Source: Chelonoidis abingdonii (Eukaryota; Chordata; Testudines; Testudinidae). Taken from it: 64,000 bases of DNA. The position numbers and the translations under genes are program-made. Shown piece by piece: positions 24,145 through 35,842 of this stretch; position 1 is the first letter of the stretch; each line of letters begins with the position of its first letter. Where the stretch lies: positions 63,512,600 to 63,576,599 of the forward strand of contig NC_133773.1 of NCBI RefSeq assembly GCF_003597395.2. Direction: 5' to 3'. The notes under the pieces were generated by a model. That model saw nothing but the letters and a program-made list of their open reading frames with translations, was not told the DNA's origin and searched no databases.

Positions 24145-24510
24145 CACAGGAAAGAAGTCATGACACTAGGGTGCTCAGGATTGTACATGAAAGGGAAGAA
24201 GGGATTTTACTGTTCAGAAGTGGTATGATTCTATACAGAGTTTCTGTGCCTAGTGATTTTGGTGTAACCCCCATAACCACTTGTAACTTGGCTCATGAAG
24301 CTGTACCCAAACAATAAGCCAGCCAAAAGGAAATTCAGCTACAGACTGAATAGTTGCAGAATGATTGTTCAGTGTGTGTCTGGGCAGCTAAAAAGCTCAT
24401 TGTCGATGCCAGGGCACTCAGCTGGATGCCATATGGTCAGAACTATTCACATAATTGCAGCATGCTGTGCCCTTCATAATGTACGTAAAGGTGAACACTT
24501 TTGTTGAGGG
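24145..24510 (+). pseudogene. HARBI1-like transposase relic, C-terminal part
   Basis: Plus-strand pieces in order are RSHDTRVLR near 24155-24180, then FSYRLNSCRMIVQCVSGQLK near 24330-24390, and IIAACCALHNV near 24450-24485. These match the HDARV, FNYRLSxCRMVVE, GRLK and IAACCxLHN positions of Harbinger transposases. The intervening catalytic region is partly deleted and in other frames. Confidence 0.78.
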
Positions 24511-25868
24511 TGGGCACAGAGCAGGTTTGTACATATAGCCAGATCCCACCCATGGTCACACTGATCCTGCTTCCCAGCAGGCAAGGGAAATCCAGGATGG
24601 CACATGATCACACATCCTTGAACAGCAGGTAAACTTCTGTGACTGTGCCAAGGAAAATGTCAGCCTATGCAACCCCAGGAAAGATGCAAAGATATTGGCA
24701 CTTAGTTGTGTGCCCACCTACCTATGAGTTTTGATCCCCTGCAGCCAACAGTTATAGCTATTGACCACAGACAATTGCGTGAGTGCCTCTGAGGTTAACA
24801 AGTTTGGTTATGGGTTTGTGCTGTGGATAATTTTGGAGCAGTCTTATTCCCATCATTCCACAATGTTTTTGTGTTCTCACCTGTGTTAAGTGCTTTACTG
24901 AGCACAGTTTTAAATGACTTAAACCAGCTCTGTAAGGGGTTGGAGGGGCTTTAAAAAAAATTCTGAAGTACACTGTTCTCTGCTAGTGGTGGTTACAGCA
25001 CATATCGTCCATTTAGCATGACTACACCTAAGGAGGTTGAGAGTGGTGAAGGGTTGGTGTGGGTGTTTATTTTTCCATTGCAAATTTATTTTTTTCCCTT
25101 TCTCTGTACAGTGAGTTAATGTATTACCAAAGCCCCCCCAAAAGAAGACTATAGAACCTTTTCTTGTGTTTTTAATTCTGCCGCTGGGACAAGTTTGTTC
25201 TAAACACAGTTTCCTGCCCTTATCTCTCTGCTGTTTCCACTCCCTCCTTCTCTTTCCACTGATCCATGCAACCCCACAAATATTACTGCCACTGCGGTGG
25301 CTGAGGAATGCACAGACACCGGGGAACAATTATTAATGAATTAGTATTGTTGTACCTTCCCCATAATGCTAATAGTGGTTCATGGGATTTTGATAATGTA
25401 GTTTTACAGATGTGTCTTGCTTGGGGACCACTTTTCAGTGGAGTGGAGCAAGGGTTGGGCTTCAGGTATGTAGCCTCAGACCAAGAGGGGATATTGGTGG
25501 ACCATCATAAAAATAGCTTTCCAGCATAAGGCTCTGATTCCAACTATGGTTTGGGGCCCTCCGGGGGGTGAGGATTAGAATGCTTCCCTCCCACTACAGG
25601 CTTCCCTGGGAAAAGTCATGGAGGACTGTGCTCTCCAACTACACTGTGAGATCTGGGTGTATTCAATGGACCAGGCGGTTACCCTGGGAATATGAGCACA
25701 TTACCTGTACAACAGGGGACCAAGGACCTTTATACATTGTGTAAATGTCAGGCAGGAAAGGATTCAATGCATTGTGGGCATGAGACCTGGTACATGTTTT
25801 GTCCAGTCGCACTTCACTGCAGTGTGGCATGGTCTCATAACCGTGATCTTCATAAAAATGCTTTAGGG
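24511..25868. other. No recognisable gene
   Basis: May include the 3' non-coding part of the Harbinger relic. I see no second terminus and no companion gene. Confidence 0.4.
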
Positions 25869-26177
25869 CAGGGTTTGGCAACTTTTCAGAAGTGGTGTGC
25901 TGAGTCTTCATTTATTCACTCTAATTTAAGATTTCACGTGCCAGTAATACATTTTAACGTTTTTAGAAGGTCTCTATAAATCTATAATATATAACTAAAC
26001 TATTGTTGTATGTAAAGTAAATAAGGTTTTTTAAATGTTTAAGAAGCTTCATTTAAAATTAAATTAAAATGCAGAGCCCCCCTAGACCAGTGGCCAGAAC
26101 CCAGGCAGTGTGAGTGCCACTGAAAAATCAGCTCGCATGCCACCTTCAGCATACATGCCATAGGTTACCTACCCCTG
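25869..26177. mobile_element. Non-autonomous hAT element (MITE), copy 2
   Basis: It begins CAGGGTTTGGCAAC and ends GGTTACCTACCCCTG, 309 bp, flanked by a perfect 8-bp duplication, CTTTAGGG, at 25861-25868 and 26178-26185. The body closely resembles copy 1 at 15219. Confidence 0.94.
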
Positions 26178-27779
26178 CTTTAGGGGTTCATATGTCACAC
26201 CATCACATACAGACCGTTGTACCACAATAAAATCCCATTTTCTTCAGATGCAGGACTAGAAACTGTTGGTTAACTCTGCAGTCATTGTGGAGAAGGAACT
26301 TGAATAAGGAGACAAAGGTGTCCCTGAGGGTTAAGTGAAGTGTCAGCTACAGCAGCTCTGAGGCTGCTCTTATTTACTCTTGGGGCCAAACTGTTTTCTG
26401 TCTGCTCCTAGAATCATGGAGTGTAACTCTATGCTCTTCCCTGTATTCAATGCCATCTACACCAGGGGTTGGAGTAGCCCAGCTCCAGGGCTCTGGATCT
26501 TGGTCTAACAGGAGATGTTCAACCCCATAGTGTAGGTAGAATCTTGGAAAACTTGACACACTCAGGCTTCTCCACTCACAAGGCAGCATTGTTAGCCTAG
26601 TCTCGGTCAGTGAGCACTTGTTGATCAACCTTAATTCCAAGATGTAGAGCAGAAAGTCCCAATAGCCAGTTGATGGCTCAACAGAATAGCACCAGGGTGA
26701 GACTACATCCCTGCGATCGTACAGAAGTATTGCAAAACCCATAAACCAACATGCACTCAGGTGACAATGTGAAGAGCACACACCAAGTTTAGCAAAACAT
26801 CTGGTAAGCCAACTTAGGTAATGGGGTGTACACACTGTTTATATAGCTCTTTTTCCTATCAGTACTTAAGTCAGTAATTTTTATCTTATTTTCGAAAGTG
26901 TATCTGTATGGGAAAAATAACTTCAAATGAGAACTTATTGAAGTCTTTGAAAAGGGATACTTAAATGTTGTCAATAATGAAACAGTACACCGAGTTTTTC
27001 ATTCCTTCTAACGTTATCAGTGGTTGCCAGAGCAGAAAATTGGAATAGTCACTGCATCTGTCAACAGAACAGCAAAGCACACCTGAGACAGTTTCATTAG
27101 GTTGAGCCTAATAGACACTGAAGACTGTGCTTAATTTTTTCCTCATGATGAACATTTTATGCATTTGCCAGAAGTCTGAGTAATCTAGATAAAGTATGAT
27201 TTCTGCCAGCAACAGAGCTTGACAAACCTGCTGAAGTGAAAATAGCTCAACTCCTGTCTTTAGGAGACTTCATATACATAGACTAGTGACAATTAGCGGT
27301 AAAGTAATATAATACAGATACACAGCCATATATATCTGTTTCCTACATGGCACTCTAGGAATCTAGACCATTACTGTGGTGTCTCCTATTGTAAAGGGTA
27401 GCATTTGTCATAAAAATTGCATGGATACTTGAAGCTTCAACAAGAAACCTTACATGGCTGAAGAACTGACGACAGAACTTACATTTGCCATAAAAGCTAC
27501 TGCATTATCTATGCTCCTTTTAAACAAAAGCTACATTTCTAAACCTTGGAAGATTTTCTTCAAAATGTCAAAACTGACCCAGTCAGGGTTGTCTTTTTTA
27601 TCGTTATAGACCGTCTGCTTATAATAGCTGTAAGACACGTGAACTATTCCCATTCATCTCAAGTAAGTGTTAACTCAGACCTAATGGTGACGATCTTGAT
27701 GCCTGTTTTAATTGCTAATTGCTAGAAAAAATATCTAGTATTTTCTTTCAGGTTATATCACTTAAAGGGTCAATTGGGA
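26178..27779. other. No recognisable gene
   Basis: A 153-codon open frame on the minus strand (26374-26835) shows no family motif and is probably chance. Nothing else identified. Confidence 0.4.
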
Positions 27780-27955
27780 TTGTGTCTTAGAGGACAGTTT
27801 GAGCTGCTGTTCCCTTGATCATACTTGATCAGCCTCCTGATATTCACACAGCGGGAGAGTGACCTTGGAGGCAAGGCCTTAAAAGCCAGAGGCTAACTGA
27901 CCAAGGGATCTAGCAAACAGGGGAGTCAGAGATGGAATTTTGTAGGAGGAAGTCA
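27780..27955 (+). mobile_element. CR1 LINE, 5' portion upstream of a hAT insertion
   Basis: The sequence TGATCAGCCTCCTGATATTC, GACCTTGGAGGCAAGG and AGCAAACAGGGGAGTCAGAG resembles a turtle CR1 5' leader. It continues after the hAT element at 31286. The left limit is approximate. Confidence 0.6.
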
Positions 27956-30900
27956 CAGGGCTGGCCTTACCATGAGGTGAACTGAGGCAGCCGCCTCCGG
28001 CGCCAGACTCGGGGGGCGAATGCCACTAGGATCCAGAGTGTAGAAAATTGTGTCTGGTGCTGGTGCATGTGTGTTCTCTGCTCTAGATGCACAGAGATGG
28101 TGAAGTGCTGTGCTGGAGGAAGGAGAGCACAAAAGACATAACAGGCAGGCAGGAGAAAAGGTAAAAGGGAATAACAGCAAGCAGCAGGAGCTGCAGGGAG
28201 AGAGAGGAGGAGCCTCTTATGTACCTCTCTAGCACATCCAGGAGCCTGGACTGATTAACACCAGCTTCTCAGGGAGCTTCCTGTTTCCTACTGCTTCCAT
28301 GAACCCACTTGAGAAGAACAGGCAGTCAACTGAAGTAGTAAGATCCAGTTAGACCCTTAAGATGCTGATATCTTCCCTCACTCAGGCCCTGCTACCAGCT
28401 TTGGTATTTGTCCCCTTCAACTGAGTGTTGAGAGCCACTATAGCTGGCACAGAACAGCAGTCATGAGTGAAAGAAGAAAATGCCCCTCTGGGACAGCATT
28501 CAGAAAAAGAAAGCAAGCAAAGGAAGCGTTTTCTATCTAAGCAGGTAAAGAGCTCTCCTGAGATACAAAAAAAACACAATGTTCACGGTTAGCCTTCTGG
28601 CCCCAGTGAGGCATGAATGGCTGAAGAGAGCCTATATCCAGTTAGTCATGAGTGCAGGTGGACCTGACAGCTATGCAGCATCCAGTTATCTCCATCTCAA
28701 ATGATGCTAACCACGCACGCTCCCCAGAACTTGTTAGATCAGAGAAGACTGGTGGAGGCGCAAGAACAGCTGCTGTGAGTTTGAGTTCCTTAGTCTAGAT
28801 GATCCAGGACTGTGGACCACTTGAGCAGCTAGCTGAGGGACTTCCTTGTACTGCATGGACCACAGCAAGTGAAAAATTCATGTGCCCCAAAGACAACACC
28901 TAACACATACTGCCGTAAATCCCAATAGTTAAGCAAAGTGGGAAAGGTCATAGGTTATCTACTCAGAACCCAGAATGCTGCATACTGTTTTGTTGTAACT
29001 TCTTCCCTGGTTCCCCTCCTTACCGTCTAATGTTCAGCCCCATTGGTTCTACTGGAACAAAGGACTTGAAAAAAACTGGCTAGAAATCTGGCATGCCTGA
29101 GAGCAGGCAAATCACCAGAGAGCATTTCATAGGTGAAAGCTATCAGCATCAAGAGAAGATTGCATCAGAGTCTCTTTACTGGCAAAATGTTCTGAAAAGG
29201 CTCATTGCCATTGTGAGAATGCTTATGACCCAGAACCTAGCACTGCCTGGCACTTCAGATCAGCTGTATGTGCCAAACAATGGAAACTTCCTTAAAATTG
29301 TGGAGCTGATGGCTGAGTTTGATGCTGTGCTCCCGGAGTATCTAAGAAGAGTCACTACCCAAGAAGCGTACACACACACCCACCCACCCACCACCTTGGA
29401 CAAACAATTCAAAATGAGATCATATAGTTACTGCCAACAGAAGTCAAACAAAAGATTGTGGCAGATCTGAAGTCAGCAAGATATTACTCTTATTCTGGAC
29501 TGCACAAATGACATTAGCCACACGGAACAAATTACTTTAAATGGTGTATTTTGTAACAACAACATAACCTAGTGAAAGTGTCCCTGCAGTGGTGACTGTC
29601 AGAGCATTTTCTAGAATTTATTGATATTGATGATACTACAGGAGCTGGTATGACAAATGTGCATCTTAAAAAGCTGGACGATATGGGAATTGCGATAGTT
29701 GACATGAGAGGTCAGGGTTACGATAATGGTGCCAACATGAGAGAAAAGAACAAAGAAGTGTAGACATGGATCCAAGAGTTAAACCCTCGAGCTTTTTTTG
29801 TCCCATGCAGTTCTCATTCATTGAATTTGGTGGTCAGTGATGCAGCATCAGCTTCTAGTGAGGCTGATGACTAATGTAATTCAAAGCATCTATGTATTTT
29901 TCTCTGCATCAACTCATCGATGGCAAATTTTGAAGCAACATCTGGGAACATCCTCTCAGACACTGAAAGCACTGAGTGCCACACAATGGGAAAAGTAGAG
30001 TGGAGGCGATAAAACCTATCAAAAACCAAATTGGGAAGACAGATGATGCCATAGTTACCATCATGGAGGATAATGCTACGACAGGAACTGTTCGTGGGAG
30101 AACAGTATCAGTGGGAAATGGAATCACCAGAAACATACATAACTTCAAATTTCTGTGTGGCTTAGTGTTGTGGCATGACATTGTTTGAAATCAATGTTGT
30201 AAGCAAGAGACTCCATGATGTTGACTTTGATATATCTGGAGCAATGGAACAACTGGACAAAGCAAAATCTTACCTACAGGCTTACCCATCAGATGAGGGA
30301 TTTCAAAACATTCTGAAGAGTGCACAGAAGTTGGCAGAGGAACTTCACACTGAAGCTATTTTCCCATCCATTCAAGAATACAAGAGAGTCATCCAAGAAG
30401 ACGACCTTTTTGATTACGAGGTACGGGATAATCCCATAAGAGACCCCAAACAACAATTAAAAATTGAATTCTTTAACCAGGTGCTAGATTATGCAATACA
30501 GTCAGTTGAAGAACATTTCATGCAGCTCAAGGAACACAGCAGTATATTTGGGATGTTGTATGATGGTCCAAAACTCCTCACTATATTTGAAGACCACCTA
30601 CACCAGCAATGCAGGGCACTAGAGACAGTGTTGACACATGATGACATGCATGATATTGATGCGAGTGATTTAGGTGATGAACTGAAAGCCCTTTCAAGAT
30701 ACATTTCAGCAGGATCAACTCCAAAAGCTGTTCTGGAATATATGTGCACAAATAAGATGATCACCCTTTTTCCAAATACTTTTGTTGCTCTGTGCATACT
30801 TCTAACACTTCCTGTAACAGTTGCCAGTGGAGAACACAGCTTCTGTAAGCTGAAATTAATATATCTATGCTCCACAATGACACAGGAGAGGCTGGTCGGC

Positions 30901-31285
30901 CTTGCAACCATCACAACAGAGCATGAACTGGCCCAGACCATGGGCCTTCAGGAAGCAATTCAGATCTTTGCAACCAAGAAGGCACGGAAAGCACCCCTTT
31001 GATTATTCAAACAGATAAAAATGCCAGTGTTTACTATGCAGACAAGAAAAGTTACATTTGCTGTTCAGGCATTTGAAAATTAACTGTTACTTAACATTTT
31101 TGAACAAGGTATTTGAAATTGTTAGTTCTCCTTTTTGGGGTAGGTAGCAGAGCAGTACCATGAGGGGAGTAGAACAAGAAGGCAGCAGAACTGAGACTTT
31201 TCAAAGTTTTGGCCCAAGCACGGGGATATGGGGGCATCATTTGAGCTCCCTGCCTCAGGTGCCAAAATGTTGTGGGCCAGCCCTG
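27956..31285 (+). mobile_element. 3.3-kb hAT transposon with transposase pseudogene
   Basis: The termini are CAGGGCTGGCC and GGCCAGCCCTG, a perfect 11-bp inverted repeat. The octamers outside are GGAAGTCA (27948-27955) and GGGAGTCA (31286-31293), seven of eight identical. The interior encodes a ZMYM1/DUF4371-type hAT transposase on the plus strand. The element separates two parts of a CR1 LINE, so it is younger than that LINE. The length and the single transposase suggest a once-autonomous element, now inactive. Confidence 0.93.
28960..31002 (+). pseudogene. hAT transposase of the DUF4371/ZMYM1-like type, broken
   Basis: The ancestral protein bound the element ends and catalysed excision. 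Fragments in order are a CxFCCN-like zinc-finger remnant near 29000, QNVLKRLIAIVRML and LYVPNNGNFLKIVELMAEFD (29150-29330), then LDCTNDISHTEQIT near 29490, DMRGQGYDNGANM near 29700 and FFVPCSSHSLNLVVSDAA near 29790. From 30175 an open 275-codon frame holds the C-terminal part, including KVEFFN-like IEFFNQVLDYAI and the dimerisation segment PVTVASGEHSFCKLKL followed by TMTQERLVGLA. At least two frameshifts and several stops lie between 29470 and 30175. The usual SGERSF arginine is H, and three residues are missing after KLKL. Confidence 0.88.
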
Positions 31286-34200
31286 GGGAGTCACAATGTA
31301 ATTGCTATGGTTAGGAAAGGCTGCATTGCCAGTGCCAATACAGCTCCTGTCTCCTCCACCTGCGCCTATATCCAGACAGAGAACCTAACCATGGATGCAT
31401 CTACCCAGATCCTGGTGTGGATTTGCAGAGTCTGTGGCCTGCATTTCCCACTCACATAAACCCAGGCTGAGGGGACCATCCAATGTGAGAGGTGCCTGCT
31501 GGTGGAATCCTCCAGGAAGCAATGGAAGAGCTACAGGAGGAGGTGGCCAGGCTGAGAAGCATCTGTACACATGAGAAATTCATTGACAGTATTCATATGA
31601 GGACTTTAAGGCAGAGGATGCTATCCAGCTAGAGAGGACTGCTGTCATGCCACTGGGGGAGGAGAATAAGGCTCTGGTACAGGGAAGACACTGGCTGTTG
31701 GTTACTTCTGGCAGCTGGCAGGGCTCCACCCCTACTCCCAACCCACCCACCACAGTGATGGAAAACTGATGTGCTGTCCTGCCAACAAGCAATGAGGAAT
31801 CACCCCCAAAGGCTGAAAAGGAGAAGCCATGTACCCCCAAGACTGGAAGGATCACAGCCACCACTCCCAGGAGGAAGGTAGTGGTAGGGCAGTGGTGGCT
31901 GGAGATTGAGGGGGATGGAGGCACCAATCTGTCTCTCTGACATGGCATCCCGGGAGGTATGCTGCCTGCCAGGGGCCTGTACCTGAGATATTACAGAGGG
32001 ATTGTTGAGGATCATCCGGCCCATGACTACTACCCCATGCTACTCATCCATGTGGGAACTAATGATGCTGCAAGGTATGACCCTAAGCAGATCAGAAATT
32101 ACTACAGGGCTCTGAGAGTAAGGAGTGCAGGCGGTATTCTCTTCAGTTCTTCCAGTTAAGGGTAGGAGCCTCGACAGAGACAGATACAGCCTGGAGATGA
32201 ATGTCAGGCTGCGAGGATGGTGTCACCAGGAGGGCTTTGGCTTCCTGGAACAGTAGCCCATGTTCAAAGAAGACGGACTGCTAAGCAGAGATAGAGTCCA
32301 CCTATTGAGGAAGGGGAAGAGTATATTTGGCTACAGACTGCCTAACCTAGTGAGGAGGGCTTTAAACTAGATTCAGTGGGGGCAAGTGACCAAAGCCCAC
32401 AGGCAAGTCAAAAACATGGAGACCTGGGAGAAGGGTCAGAATCTGGGGGGAGCATGGGCTGTTATAGCAGAAATAAGAGAAAGACTAGACAGAACTGGGG
32501 GGTGGAAATCAAATCAGTATCTTAGTGTCTGTTTACTAATGTGAGAAATATGGGGAATAAGCAGGAAGAACTCAAAATGCTAGTAAATAAACACAACTAT
32601 GACCTAGTTGGCATCACAGAGACTTGGTGGGATAATACGTATGACTGGAATACTGGTACAGAAGGGTACAGCTTGCTCAGGAAGGACAGGCAGGGCAAAA
32701 GGGGAGGAGATGTTGCCTTTAATATTAAACATGTATACACTTGGACTGAGGGTGAGATAGGCTTGTTGAAAGTCTCTGGGTAAGGATAAAAGGGGTAAAA
32801 AACAAGGGTGATGTCATGGTAAGGATCTACTACAGACCACCAAACCAGGAAGAAGAGGTGGATGAGGGGACTTCAGTTACCTGGACATTTGTTGGGAAAA
32901 TAACATAACAGGGCACCAATTAGCCAACAAATTCTTGGAATGTATTACAGACAATTTTTTGTTTCATAAAGGTAGAGAAAGCTACTATAGGGGAGGCTGT
33001 TCTAGATTTGATTTTGACAAATTGGGACGAACTGGTTGAGAATTTGAAAGTGGAAGGCAACTTAGGTGAAAGTGATCAGAAAATGGCGGATTTCGCGATT
33101 CTAAGGAAGAGTAGGAGGGAAAGCAGCACAACAAAGAAAGGATTTCAAGAAGGCAGACTTTAGCAAATGCAGGGAGTTGGTAGATAAAATCCTATGGAAA
33201 GCAAGTCTCAAGGGAAAAACAATTGAAGACAGTTGGCAGTTTTTCAGAGACATTAGTAAGGGCACAAGAGCAAACTATCCCACTGTGTAGGAAAGATAGA
33301 AAGTATGGCAAGAGACCACCCTGGCTTAACCAGGAGATCTTCAGTGATTCAAAAAAGAATCCTACAAAAAGTGGAAACTTGGTCAAACTACAAAGGATGA
33401 ATATAAGCAACCAACAAGTATGAAGGGGTAAAATTAGGAAAGCCAAGTCACAAAATGAGATCAGACTAGCTAGGGACATAAAAGGGAAAAAAAACACAGT
33501 CAGCATAGATTTGTCAAGAACAAATGGTGTCAAACCAACCTGATAGCTTTCTTTGTCAGGGTACCAAGCCTTATGGATAGAGGGGAAGCGGTAGATGTGG
33601 TATATCTTGACTTTAGTAATGCTTTTGATACTGTCTCGCATGACCGTCTCAAACAAACTAGAGAAATACAATCTAGATGGAGCTATTATAAGGTGGGTGC
33701 ATAATTGGTTGGAAAATCATTCCCAGAGAGTTATCAGTGGTTCACAGTCATGGTGGAAGGGCATAATGAGTGGAGTCCCGCATTGGTTCTGGGTCTGGTT
33801 CTGTTCAATATCTTCATCAATGATTTAGATAATGGCATAGAGAGTACATATAAAGTTTGCCAATATACCAAGCTGGAAAGGGTTGCAAGCGCTTTGGAAG
33901 ATTGGATTAAAATTCAAAATGATCTGGACAAACTGGAGAAATGGTCTGAAGTAAATAGGATGAAATTCAATAGGGACAAATGCAAAGCACTCTATTTAGG
34001 AACGAACAATCAGTTGCATACATACAAAGTGTGAAATGACTGCCTAGGAAGGAGTACCGTGGAAAGGGATCTGGGGGTCATAGTGGATCACAAGGTAAAT
34101 AAGAGTCAGTGTAACACTGTTGTAAAAAAAGCAAACGTCATTCTGGGATGTGTCAGCAGGAGTGATGTAAGCAAGACATAAGAAGCAATTCTTCTGCTCT

Positions 34201-34671
34201 AATTAGGTCTCCACTGGAGTAATGTGTCCAGTTCTGGTTGCCACATTTCAAGAAAGATGTGGACAAATTGGAGAATGTCCCGAGAAGAGCAACAAAAATA
34301 ATTTATGAGTTTGTTTAATCTGGAGAAGAGAAGACTGAGAGGGGACATGATAACAATTTTCAAGTACATAAAAGGTTGTTACAAGGAGGAGGGAGAAAAA
34401 TTGTTCTTAACCTCCGAGGATAGGACAAGAAGCAATGGGCTTAAATTGCAGTGAGGATGGTTTAGGTTGGATATTAGGAAAAACTTCCTGTCAGAGTGGT
34501 TAAGCATTGGAATAAATTGCCTAGGGAGGTAGTGGAATCTCCATCATTGAGGATTTTTAAAAGCAGATTGGACAAACACCTATCAGGGATGGTTTAGATA
34601 AAACTTAGTCCTGCCTCGAGTGCAGGGGACTGTACTAGATGACCTCTTGAGGTCCCTTCCAGTTCTATGAT
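31286..34671 (+). mobile_element. CR1 LINE, main portion, internally deleted
   Basis: Following the hAT insert come an ORF1 region (cysteine-rich CRVCGLHF-like segment near 31425, LLIHVGTNDAARYDPKQI near 32045-32095), the endonuclease start (near 32550), reverse-transcriptase fragments (33560-34035) and a 3' end GACTGTACTAGATGACCTC followed by TTCTATGATTCC at about 34671. A gap exists near 33490, where the sequence jumps from the post-endonuclease region directly to codons for HRFVKNKWCQTNLIAFF, so the N-terminal palm is missing. Together with 27780-27955 it spans nearly the whole CR1. Confidence 0.88.
32540..34590 (+). pseudogene. CR1 ORF2 (endonuclease/reverse transcriptase) relic
   Basis: The N-terminal endonuclease is visible as MGNKQEELKMLVNKHNYDLV, GITETWWDNTYDWN and RKDRQGKRGGDVAF (32550-32720), then TIYYRPPNQEE-like codons near 32825. 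The reverse-transcriptase region shows VVYLDFSNAFDTVSH near 33595-33640, SGVPH near 33775 and LVLFNIFINDLDNGIE near 33800-33845, followed by DLDKLEKWSEVNRMKFN near 33925. The YADD-like catalytic segment is degraded to QYTKL. C-terminal remnants run to about 34590. Frameshifts and a large internal deletion make it non-functional. Confidence 0.85.
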
Positions 34672-34680
34672 TCCACTAGA

Positions 34681-35170
34681 TGAGGGGCTTAAATTTATTA
34701 GAAACTGGGGAAACTTTTGGAAAAGGTGTAGCCTTTACAGAAAGGATGGGATCCACCTAAACCAAAAATGGAACCAGATTGTTAGCATTTAAAATTAAAA
34801 AGGCAATAGAGCAGTTTTTAAACTAAGGGTTGAGGGAAAGTCGACAACTCCAGAGAAGCATGTGGTTGGACAGATACATCCCATAGGGGAGGATCTATTA
34901 ATGGAGATTCTCAATGTCCTAATGAGGAGAGGATGGAAGATGATAAAAATATAGGTAGGATCTGATGAGAAAGTCAAATGAAAAAAAGAGTCCCATTCAA
35001 TTACATTGTGTAATGGCAGAGAGCTGAAATGTGACAAGTGCTTATATACCAACGTTAGAAAGCTAAATAAGATGAGTGAACTAGAGTGCCTTGTATTAAA
35101 TGAGGATATTGATATAATAGGCATCATAGAAACGTGGTGTGGGGGTTACGTAAAGAAAGTTTCTTAATAA
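34681..35170 (+). mobile_element. 5' fragment of a second CR1/L2-type LINE
   Basis: It contains an ORF1-end motif, YRKDGIHLNQKWNQI (34735-34785), and, after a non-coding spacer, the start of an endonuclease, YTNVRKLNKMSELECLVLNE and DIIGIIETW near 35045-35135. It directly follows the 3' end of the previous CR1 but represents a different subfamily. It stops just after the endonuclease start. Confidence 0.72.
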
Positions 35171-35194
35171 ATGGTTTCACCTGGAACTGAAATT

Positions 35195-35285
35195 AATCTC
35201 TTAAGGCAGGGACCATTTGTTGTGATTCTGCAGCACCTAGCACGATGCAGTCCTGGTCCATGGCTGGGCCTCCTAGATATTATCA
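35195..35285 (+). repeat. Possible L2-like LINE 3' end
   Basis: The words TTAAGGCAGGGACCATTTG and CAGCACCTAGCACGATG resemble the GCAGGGACC ... CAGCACCTAGCACA 3' region of ancient amniote L2-type repeats. The match is from memory and short. Confidence 0.4.
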
Positions 35286-35616
35286 CAATGGTGCTAAAAA
35301 CCACATCTCCTTCCTGAGCAACTGCTGAAGTAAATACTCCAGCATCTGCTCATTACTGTTGGCAATGAGTGGCCAAGCCTCAGGACAGAGAGAGCACGCT
35401 TTGGAGGAGAGCATCATTAGTGACCTCTTGTATGATTTTGACCAGCACAATGAAAATGTGTTGCACGAGCACAAAGCTGATGGCCATTTTTGCAGGCTAG
35501 AATGTTGTTAAACTCACTGGAGAGCAGATGGAAAACATCTTGTCTGAGCTATGTGTACATAAAGCAACACTCTTTGCATCCATACCAGGAACAGGATCAA
35601 CACTAGGTTTGATTTT

Positions 35617-35842
35617 GATTTCATAGATTTTTAAGGCCAGAAGGGACCATCAAGATCATCCAGATCAATCTCCTGTACAGCACAGGACATAGCATGTGAT
35701 CCATCTGCATCAAGCAGATAGACACAGGGAGGTGAAGTAACTTGCCCCAGGTTACACTGTAGGTCAGTGGTTGAGCCAGGAGAGCTGTGTTCTATTCCTG
35801 ACTCCCACTCTTGTGTTCTATCCACTAGACCACACTCCCTTC
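35617..35842 (-). repeat. CR1-type 3' end joined to MIR-like SINE relic
   Basis: The first part (to about 35700) carries ATAGATTTTTAAGGCCAGAA and GGGACCATCAAGATCATC, the reverse of a CR1-type 3' end. From about 35710 the sequence GAAGTAACTTGCCCCAGG, TTACACTGTAGGTCAGTGG and CTATCCACTAGACCACAC reads on the minus strand as a tRNA/core-SINE of the MIR type. Both are ancient amniote repeats. Confidence 0.7.

Larger units (their letters stand above)
21851..24510 (+). mobile_element. Old Harbinger element, split by an LTR
   Basis: The left end AGGCTACATCTATACT follows TTA at 21848-21850 and resembles the Harbinger terminus. Transposase fragments on the plus strand lie on both sides of an LTR insertion at 22854-24144, and a MITE sits at 21933-22053. 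I could not find the right terminus, so 24510 marks only the end of recognisable transposase. Confidence 0.68.

Noticed and set aside
26374..26835. 153-codon open frame on the minus strand
   Set aside because: No motif, no splice or promoter context, and codon content looks random.
31580..31948. 122-codon minus-strand frame
   Set aside because: It is the antisense of the CR1 ORF1 region.
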